A DNA stretch of 64,000 nt, taken from the NCBI GenBank assembly GCA_036378155.1, contig DASUXA010000040.1, forward strand, positions 1 to 64,000, read 5' to 3'. Position 1 is the first letter of the stretch. The number at the start of each line of letters is the position of its first letter. Positions 59,017 through 64,000 of this stretch are shown here, piece after piece. The notes beneath the pieces were generated by a model that was not told where the DNA came from, searched no databases, and saw only the letters and a list, made by a program, of their open reading frames with translations. Source of the stretch: DASUXA01 sp036378155 (GTDB lineage: Bacteria > Actinomycetota > Actinomycetes > Mycobacteriales > Micromonosporaceae). The translations under genes and the position numbers were made by a program.

Positions 59017-59808
59017 ATGACCGACGCCGCAACACCGGGCCTCGACCCGCCCGCCGGACCCGAACCCGAAGCCGGACCCGACCGGCTCGCGGAACCGTCC
59101 GGGCTCGACCGGCTCGCGAAACTGCCCGGGCTCGACAGGCTCGCGGATCTCGCCAGCCTCGACGACCCGGTCCGGCGCCGCCTGTACGAGTACGTCTGCG
59201 CCCACGACGACCCGGTGACCAGGGACGCCGCCGCCCGCGCGACGGGGGTGAGCCGGTCGCTCGCCGCGTACCACCTGGATCGGCTCGCCGACAGCGGCCT
59301 GCTGGCGACCACGTACGCGCGACCGCCTGGTCGCTCCGGTCCCGGCGCGGGTCGCCCCGCCAAGCGGTACCGGCGCGCCGACACCGAACTGCGAGTCAGC
59401 CTGCCGCCCCGGGACTACCGGCTGCTGGCCCGGGTCCTCGCCGACTCGGTCGCGCGGGACGCGACCGGTACGGTGCGCACCGCGTTGCACGACACCGCAC
59501 GCGAGGTGGGCCGGCAGATCGCGAGCGGGGCGGACGACGGCACCGCAGACGAGGTCGCCCGCCCGGCACGCGAGCGGCTCATGGCGGCGCTGCGCGACCG
59601 GGGGTACCAGCCGGCGATCGCCGACGACGGGGCGATCGTGCTGCGCAACTGCCCGTTCCACGCGCTCGCCCGGGAGTACACCGATCTGGTCTGCGGGATG
59701 AACGTGTCGCTGCTGGACGGGCTGCTGTCGGCGGTACCGGACGCGCACGCGCGCGCCGTGCTCGACCCGCGCCCCGGGCACTGCTGCGTGACGATCCGAC
59801 CGGACTGA
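59017..59808 (+). CDS. HTH transcriptional regulator with C-terminal Cys cluster (SufR-like layout)
   Basis: 263 aa. Winged helix at about 45-105 (DDPVRRRLYEYVCAHDDPVTRDAAARATGVSRSLAAYHLDRLAD), a helical linker, and a C-terminal domain with CPFHALAREYTDLVCGMN and GHCCV whose Cys/His spacing resembles the metal- or Fe-S-sensing end of SufR-type repressors. A redox or metal signal is therefore plausible. The N-terminal 45 residues contain three 9-residue repeats (DRLAEPSGL). ATG 59017 is leaderless. The divergent dyad suggests control of the DoxX-like gene and itself. Confidence 0.85.
   Translation: MTDAATPGLDPPAGPEPEAGPDRLAEPSGLDRLAKLPGLDRLADLASLDDPVRRRLYEYVCAHDDPVTRDAAARATGVSRSLAAYHLDRLADSGLLATTYARPPGRSGPGAGRPAKRYRRADTELRVSLPPRDYRLLARVLADSVARDATGTVRTALHDTAREVGRQIASGADDGTADEVARPARERLMAALRDRGYQPAIADDGAIVLRNCPFHALAREYTDLVCGMNVSLLDGLLSAVPDAHARAVLDPRPGHCCVTIRPD
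59080..59160 (+). repeat. 27-bp tandem repeat (three units) in the regulator N-terminus
   Basis: GACCGGCTCGCG recurs at 59080, 59107 and (as GACAGGCTCGCG) 59134, period 27 bp, encoding DRLAEPSGL, DRLAKLPGL and DRLADLASL. Confidence 0.82.
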
Positions 59809-59835
59809 CGCAGCACGGACGCGGACGTGCCCGGC

Positions 59836-60609
59836 TCAGCCGCCGCTTGATCGGTCGCCGTCCGGTCGGTCGGTGTCGTCCGGTACGCCGGTCAACTGGC
59901 GGGCGAAGTTCGCCAGTTCGATCTCGAACAGCGCTTCGGCGTCGGTGAGCGCCCACCTCAGGTGCCCGAACACCTCCATCGCGACCAGCCCGTACAGCCT
60001 GATCCACGCGGTCAGGAAGACGACGACCACGCCCAGGGGAAGGTCGTCGCCGCGCCGCGCCACGTACGGGCCGAGCTGCGGTCGCAGTCGCTGCTCGAGC
60101 AGGTCCGGCGACGGCACGGCGACCGGGTGCCGACGCCACAGTTCGGCGAACTCGTCGAGGAACGCCGACCCGAACCGGAACGTCGACTCGTGCGGCTGCT
60201 CGCGGTCCGCCCACATCCGGGTGACACCGGGCAGCCGGGGACCGAGCATCAGCCCGAATTCGGCGGGGTGGTCCAGCGCCCATCGGCGGAACGCCCGCGC
60301 CATCCGGGCGACGCGCGACGTCGGCTCGTCGGCGGTCGGCTCGTCGCCGCTCACCTCGTCGCGGGCGGCGTGCAGGGCGGCGGTCAACTCCTCGAACAGG
60401 TCGCCGCACAGCGCGTCGACCAGCCCGTCGAGGCTCGGGTAGTACCGGTACAGCGCACCGGCGGTCATGCCCATCTCCCGCGCGATGGCGCGCAGCGATA
60501 TCGCGCCCGGTCCGCCAGCCACGAGTAGCCGTCGGGCGACCTGCTTGATCTCGGCAATCGTCGCGGTACGCAGCCGCTCGCGCCGTCCGGGAGTATCTGG
60601 GCCCGCCAA
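59836..60609 (-). CDS. TetR-family regulator, TTG start
   Basis: 257 aa. N-terminal HTH RTATIAEIKQVARRLLVAGG ... ISLRAIAREMGMTAGALYRYYPS and a WHG/TetR_C-type ligand domain (MARAFRRWALDHPAEFGLML, RLYGLVAMEVFGHLRW). TTG 60609 is chosen because GAGGAGG lies 8 nt upstream; an upstream TTG at 60669 would add 20 unlikely residues and cover the operator. It is divergent from the DUF2269 gene, its probable target. Ligand unknown. Confidence 0.9.
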   Translation of the reverse strand: MAGPDTPGRRERLRTATIAEIKQVARRLLVAGGPGAISLRAIAREMGMTAGALYRYYPSLDGLVDALCGDLFEELTAALHAARDEVSGDEPTADEPTSRVARMARAFRRWALDHPAEFGLMLGPRLPGVTRMWADREQPHESTFRFGSAFLDEFAELWRRHPVAVPSPDLLEQRLRPQLGPYVARRGDDLPLGVVVVFLTAWIRLYGLVAMEVFGHLRWALTDAEALFEIELANFARQLTGVPDDTDRPDGDRSSGG

Positions 60610-60649
60610 CTGATCGACCTCCTCGCCATGAGTGCACGCCCGTTGACAA

Positions 60650-60666
60650 AGTGAACGGTGTTTACT
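60650..60666. promoter_or_regulatory. Putative TetR operator between tetR and DUF2269 genes
   Basis: AGTGAAC-GGT-GTTTACT is a 17-bp dyad with one mismatch. A TTGACA (60643-60648) overlaps its left side and CAATAT follows 18 bp later, giving a plausible promoter towards the DUF2269 gene that the regulator could block. Confidence 0.6.
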
Positions 60667-60799
60667 CAATATGAGCGTACCCGTCGGGCGACATGGATTC
60701 TTCCCGTCGCCGCCGCGCCGGCTCCGCCTGCCCCGCCGGCGGCGCGCGCGAAGTCACCTGCCCGCCCCGACACCTCCGGACACGACGAAGGACGTTCAG

Positions 60800-61273
60800 A
60801 TGCCGATACCCGCACCGTGGCGCAAGCTGCTGCTCGCCGTCCACATCACCCTCGCCGTCGCGTTGGTCGGCACCGACCTGGCGCTGCTCGTGCTCGGCAT
60901 CGCCGGGCTGCACGCAGCCGACCCACGCTCGGTGTACCCGGCCGCCCGGCTGGTCGGCGCCTGGGTGCTCGCGCCGCTCGCGGTCCTCGCCCTGATCACC
61001 GGCGTGGTCCAGGCGGTGACCAGCCGGTGGGGACTGCTGCGGTACTGGTGGGTCGGCATCAAGTTCGCCATCGCCGCGGTGCTGACCGCCCTGGTGCTGT
61101 TCGTGCTGCTGCCGGCGCTCGGCGCGGCAGCCGGCGGTACCGCGGAAGTCCCCGACACCCGCCGGACCGCGCTCGCCGTCGCTCCGGCAGCCGCCGCCAC
61201 GCTGCTCGTGGTCAGCGCCTTTCTCGCGGTGTACAAGCCGCGGTGGCGGATCCGCCCGCAGGCGGGCCGGTGA
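60800..61273 (+). CDS. DUF2269-like small membrane protein
   Basis: 157 aa, four TM helices (LLLAVHITLAVALVGTDLALLVL, LVGAWVLAPLAVLALITGVVQA, KFAIAAVLTALVLFVLL, AVAPAAAATLLVVSAFLAVY). The first-helix LAVHITLAVALVG and SRWGLLRYWWVGIKFAIA match small DUF2269-type proteins. Function unknown. ATG 60800 has GAAGGA upstream; the 130 bp before it are untranslated leader from the divergent operator. It is probably controlled by the divergent TetR. Confidence 0.75.
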   Translation: MPIPAPWRKLLLAVHITLAVALVGTDLALLVLGIAGLHAADPRSVYPAARLVGAWVLAPLAVLALITGVVQAVTSRWGLLRYWWVGIKFAIAAVLTALVLFVLLPALGAAAGGTAEVPDTRRTALAVAPAAAATLLVVSAFLAVYKPRWRIRPQAGR

Positions 61274-61363
61274 CCAGCGGACAACCCGGTCCGACAATTA
61301 ACCCGTACACCGGTGTTCAGATTCGCCGGATCGCGCTCTAGGCTATCCCTAACGCAACTGTAA

Positions 61364-61411
61364 GAGTTCCGGTTTCCCGGGGCGGCACGGGGCGCCCCGG
61401 GACCGGAACTC
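61364..61411 (+). promoter_or_regulatory. Long hairpin in the MFS gene leader
   Basis: An 18-bp stem (GAGTTCCGGT and CCCGGGGC paired with GCCCCGGG and ACCGGAACTC) with a 2-nt bulge and a 10-nt loop ends 18 bp before ATG 61430 and just ahead of the AGAGAGG ribosome-binding site. A TAGGCT -10 candidate lies near 61340, so the hairpin should be in the 5' UTR. It could attenuate transcription or hinder ribosome access. Confidence 0.6.
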
Positions 61412-61429
61412 AGAGAGGCAGGGAACGCC

Positions 61430-62875
61430 ATGAGCGAACTCACCGCCGGTGTGCCGACGCGCCGCCACGCGCGCGCCGGCACACCGCCCGCCCTCCCGAT
61501 CCTCGTCCTGCTCAGCCTCGCCCAGTTCATGGTCATCCTCGACGTGTCCGTGGTGAACGTGGCACTGCCCACCATCGGGCGGTCCCTGTCGCTGAGCCGG
61601 GAAGCCCTGACCTGGGTCATCACCGCGTACACCGTCACCTTCGGCGGGCTGCTCATCCTCGGCGGTCGCCTCGCCGACGCCCTGGGGCGCAAGACCACCT
61701 TCCTGGCGGGGCTGACCCTGTTCACCCTGGCGTCGCTGACCGCCGGTCTCGCCGACAGCGGCGCGGCTCTGATCCCCAGCCGCGTCGCCCAGGGCGTCGG
61801 CGCGGCGATCCTGTCGCCGTCCGCGCTGTCCATCCTGACCACCGAGTTCACCGGTCGGGAACGCAACCGCGCGCTGGGCGTGTGGGGCGCGATCGGCGCC
61901 GCGGGCGCCGCCGTCGGGGTACTCGTCGGCGGCGTTCTCACCGCCGGTCCCGGCTGGCAGTGGGTGTTCTACGTCAACATCCCGGTCGGGGTGCTCGTCG
62001 CCGTCGGTACCGCCGTCGTCGTGCCCGCCCGCCCGCGAGACCCCTCGGCGCGGCTCGACGTGCCCGGCGCGCTGACCGGCACCGCCGCCGTGGCGCTGGT
62101 CATCTACGGGCTGGTCCGGGCCGGCGAGCGGGGCTGGACCTCGCCCTGGGCGCTGGCACCGATCGGACTGGGCGTCCTGCTCGCACTCGCGTTCGTCGCC
62201 ATCGAGCGCGCCGCCGCCCATCCGCTGGTACCGACCCGGCTGGTGACCCGGCCGCCGCTGCCCGGCGCGGTGGTCGTGATGCTGGTCGCCACGGGCGCGC
62301 TGCTGGGCATGTTCTTCCTCAACTCGATCTACCTGCAGCACGTCATCCGGTACAGCCCGCTGAAGGTCGGACTGGTGTTCCTGCCGGTGGCGCTGTTCAC
62401 CGCGATCGGCGCGCACCTGGGCAGCCGCCACGTCGCCAGGATCGGTCCTCGTCCGACCGCCGCCGCCGGGCTGCTCGTCGCCGCGACCGGAATCGCCGTC
62501 ATGGCATGGTGGGGCGTGGGCGGCGGGCTGACCGCGCTGCTGGTCGGCTTCCTGCTCGCCGCGCTCGGCATCGGCGCGACCTTCGTCACCGCCATCACCA
62601 CCGGACTGTCCTCAGTCGAAGAGCAGCACTCCGGCGTCGCGTCCGGGGTGTTCAACACCGGGCACGAGGTCGGCGGGTCGCTCGGCATCGCGACGCTGTC
62701 CACCGTCGCCGGCGCCAGCCTCGTCCAGGGTCCGGGCGGCGCGGCGCTCACCGGGTTCCAGCACGCGTACCTCGCCGCAGCCGTCGCCTCCGCCGTGCTC
62801 GCGGCGGCGTCAGCCGCCATACTGCTGCCCAGGGGACGCCTCGCGTCCGGCACCGGCCCGAGGTTCATACACTGA
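61430..62875 (+). CDS. MFS drug exporter, DHA2 (EmrB/QacA) family
   Basis: 481 aa, 14 TM helices. TM1 motif LAQFMVILDVSVVNVALPTIG and motif A GGRLADALGRKTTF, then motif C in GAAGAAVGVLVGGVL, define DHA2 proton antiporters. It would export drugs or hydrophobic cations. ATG 61430 has AGAGAGG upstream and a strong hairpin in its leader. A TetR regulator follows 13 bp after the stop in the same direction, a common self-controlled arrangement. Confidence 0.94.
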   Translation: MSELTAGVPTRRHARAGTPPALPILVLLSLAQFMVILDVSVVNVALPTIGRSLSLSREALTWVITAYTVTFGGLLILGGRLADALGRKTTFLAGLTLFTLASLTAGLADSGAALIPSRVAQGVGAAILSPSALSILTTEFTGRERNRALGVWGAIGAAGAAVGVLVGGVLTAGPGWQWVFYVNIPVGVLVAVGTAVVVPARPRDPSARLDVPGALTGTAAVALVIYGLVRAGERGWTSPWALAPIGLGVLLALAFVAIERAAAHPLVPTRLVTRPPLPGAVVVMLVATGALLGMFFLNSIYLQHVIRYSPLKVGLVFLPVALFTAIGAHLGSRHVARIGPRPTAAAGLLVAATGIAVMAWWGVGGGLTALLVGFLLAALGIGATFVTAITTGLSSVEEQHSGVASGVFNTGHEVGGSLGIATLSTVAGASLVQGPGGAALTGFQHAYLAAAVASAVLAAASAAILLPRGRLASGTGPRFIH

Positions 62876-62888
62876 GGTCATCGCCGAC

Positions 62889-63506
62889 ATGACCGACCGA
62901 CGTCAAGCGGAACGCGGCGCTGCCGGACGGCAGCGCCGCGCCGACGCGCAACGCAGCATCGACGCGATCCTCGATGCGGCGTTGGCGTGCGCGCCGAGCG
63001 ACGGCGGGTTCAACATGACGGCGATCGCCCGGGCGGCAGGAGTCAGCCGGGTCACCCTGTACGCGCACTTCCCCACCAGGGAAGCGCTGGTCGACGCGGC
63101 ACTACGCCGGGCCATGGCGCTCACCGCCGAGGCGTTCGACCGCCTGCGACTCGACGAGGGTCCGGCGACCGAGGCGCTGGACCGGATGCTGCGCTCCTCG
63201 TGGCGGATCGTGGAGCGGCACCGGAACCTGTACCAGGTGGCGTCGCGAACGCTGTCGCCGAGCGAGTTGCACGCCTACCACGCCGAGCACGTGCTGGGTC
63301 AGATCGACGCGCTGATCGCACGGGGTCAGGACACCGGCGAGTTCCGCACCGACCTGCCGCGCGAGTGGCTGGTCGGCACCGTGTACACCCTGATGCACCT
63401 GGCCGCCGAACAGCTCAACGCGGGTCAGCTCACCGCCGCGCAGGCGGGCGACGTGGTGAGCGCCACCGTGGTCTCCCTGCTGCGACGCGGCTCGGCGGCG
63501 GCTTAG
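62889..63506 (+). CDS. TetR-family regulator downstream of the MFS exporter
   Basis: 205 aa. HTH DAILDAALACAPSDGGFNMTAIARAAGVSRVTLYAHFPTRE is typical; the C-terminal domain (LIARGQDTGEFRTDLPREWLVGTVYTLMHLAAEQL) resembles the multidrug-responsive group. ATG 62889 lies 13 bp after the exporter gene, so it is cotranscribed and likely represses the exporter promoter, derepressed by its substrate. Ligand unknown. Confidence 0.92.
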   Translation: MTDRRQAERGAAGRQRRADAQRSIDAILDAALACAPSDGGFNMTAIARAAGVSRVTLYAHFPTREALVDAALRRAMALTAEAFDRLRLDEGPATEALDRMLRSSWRIVERHRNLYQVASRTLSPSELHAYHAEHVLGQIDALIARGQDTGEFRTDLPREWLVGTVYTLMHLAAEQLNAGQLTAAQAGDVVSATVVSLLRRGSAAA

Positions 63507-63541
63507 CGGGCACCGGCGGCTGGTCGAAGCGCGATGCGGGG

Positions 63542-64000
63542 CTAACCCGGCTGGGTCGCCGTGTCGGCGCGCGCGCGTGCCGCGGCGACCAGTACCGCCA
63601 ACTCCCGCTCGATCGCGCCCGCCAGCAGTTCGACCTCGGGCGTGCTGTCGTCGTCCCAGGTGATGCCGAACGACAGTTGCCCGTGGTACGACAACATCGC
63701 GATCCCGGTGCGCAGCCGCAGGGCGATCGGCACGTACGGCAGGATCTCCACGATCGGGCGGCCCAGCGCGTACAGCGTGCGCGGCGGTCCCGGCACGTTC
63801 GTCGTGACCGTCACGATGTTGCGTTGCGGCAGCCGGGCGGCGAACCGTACCGCCCAGGAGATCGGCGCGAAAGGCTCGTGCCGGGCCAGGGTCGTCATCG
63901 CCTCGCCCGCCTCCGCCTCCTTGCTCGCCTTCAGCGCGGCGAGCCGCACGTGTACCACGCCCAGCCGCTCCACCGGGTCGGCGACGTCGACCGGCAGCAG
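63542..64000 (-). CDS. Wax ester synthase/diacylglycerol acyltransferase, C-terminal part (5' end beyond window)
   Basis: 152 codons visible; the N-terminal HHxxxDG half lies past base 64000. The WS/DGAT C-domain signature is clear: LLPVDVADPVERLGVV, FAARLPQRNIVTVTTNVPGPPR, LYALGRPIVEILPYVPIA and GIAMLSYHGQLSFGITWDDD. It would esterify acyl-CoA to diacylglycerol or alcohols for storage lipid. It is convergent with the TetR gene. Confidence 0.9.
   Translation of the reverse strand: MLPVDVADPVERLGVVHVRLAALKASKEAEAGEAMTTLARHEPFAPISWAVRFAARLPQRNIVTVTTNVPGPPRTLYALGRPIVEILPYVPIALRLRTGIAMLSYHGQLSFGITWDDDSTPEVELLAGAIERELAVLVAAARARADTATQPG

Overview
The window is about 72% G+C actinobacterial chromosome. 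It is densely coding and contains no rRNA, tRNA, CRISPR array, prophage or insertion sequence that I could recognise. Gene content points to a filamentous actinomycete, most likely Micromonosporaceae: the ald-xerD-parA-scpA segregation neighbourhood, a form II aerobic CO dehydrogenase-type operon, lutABC, a WS/DGAT acyltransferase, a MEDS-domain anti-sigma-like kinase, a sedolisin, and intergenic copies of GTGAGCGCGAGGAGCGA. The species is not certain. Seven genes start without a Shine-Dalgarno sequence but with a TANNNT hexamer 6-7 nt before the start codon, as in actinobacterial leaderless mRNAs.

Layout: 1-4.9 kb (minus strand) is the segregation block ald, xerD, parA, scpA, with an HTH / stand-alone ClpC-type N-domain pair inserted between parA and scpA behind a double palindromic operator. 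5-16 kb holds envelope and housekeeping genes: DUF3068, an M50 protease with CBS domains, a NYN protein, UppP, DUF1684, a propionyl-CoA synthetase-like enzyme, DUF4389, a zinc-ribbon / nitronate monooxygenase pair, and a DUF885 peptidase. 16-27 kb holds a SCO6745-type protein, a BrkB membrane protein, a polysaccharide deacetylase, a cation efflux pump, PolX, a thiamine-binding protein, a flavin monooxygenase with a coupled small protein, two paralogous unknown proteins and a BON-methyltransferase. 27-34.6 kb holds a secreted sedolisin, a flavinylation operon (ferric reductase-like, FMN-binding protein, ApbE), MarR and succinate-semialdehyde dehydrogenase. 34.7-42.8 kb holds a lipoprotein phosphoesterase, a rhomboid-like protein, lutABC, a secreted jelly-roll protein, CorA and the MEDS kinase.

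43-53.5 kb is one long plus-strand operon: MocA-like nucleotidyltransferase, MoxR, CoxE, XdhC, CoxS, CoxL (form II loop AYRGAGR), CoxM, CoxG, then dodecin, an NTF2-like protein and a zinc alcohol dehydrogenase joined by 4-nt stop/start overlaps. 53.6-58.9 kb (minus) runs DoxX-like, GH15, a small membrane protein, then CBS-BON, a hibernation factor and CapA, with a DosR/DevR-like box before the CBS gene. 59-64 kb holds a Cys-rich HTH regulator, a TetR divergent from a DUF2269 protein, an MFS exporter with its own TetR, and the C-terminal end of a WS/DGAT acyltransferase cut by the window edge.

Most notable points: the HTH / ClpC-N-domain decoy-like cassette with its overlapping double operator; two genes (xerD and the nitronate monooxygenase) that lack any ATG, GTG or TTG start and seem to begin at CTG inside a CTGA overlap; the compact flavinylated electron-transfer operon; the extended form II cox operon; and many short tandem duplications, several of which copy the 3' end of a gene just past its stop codon.
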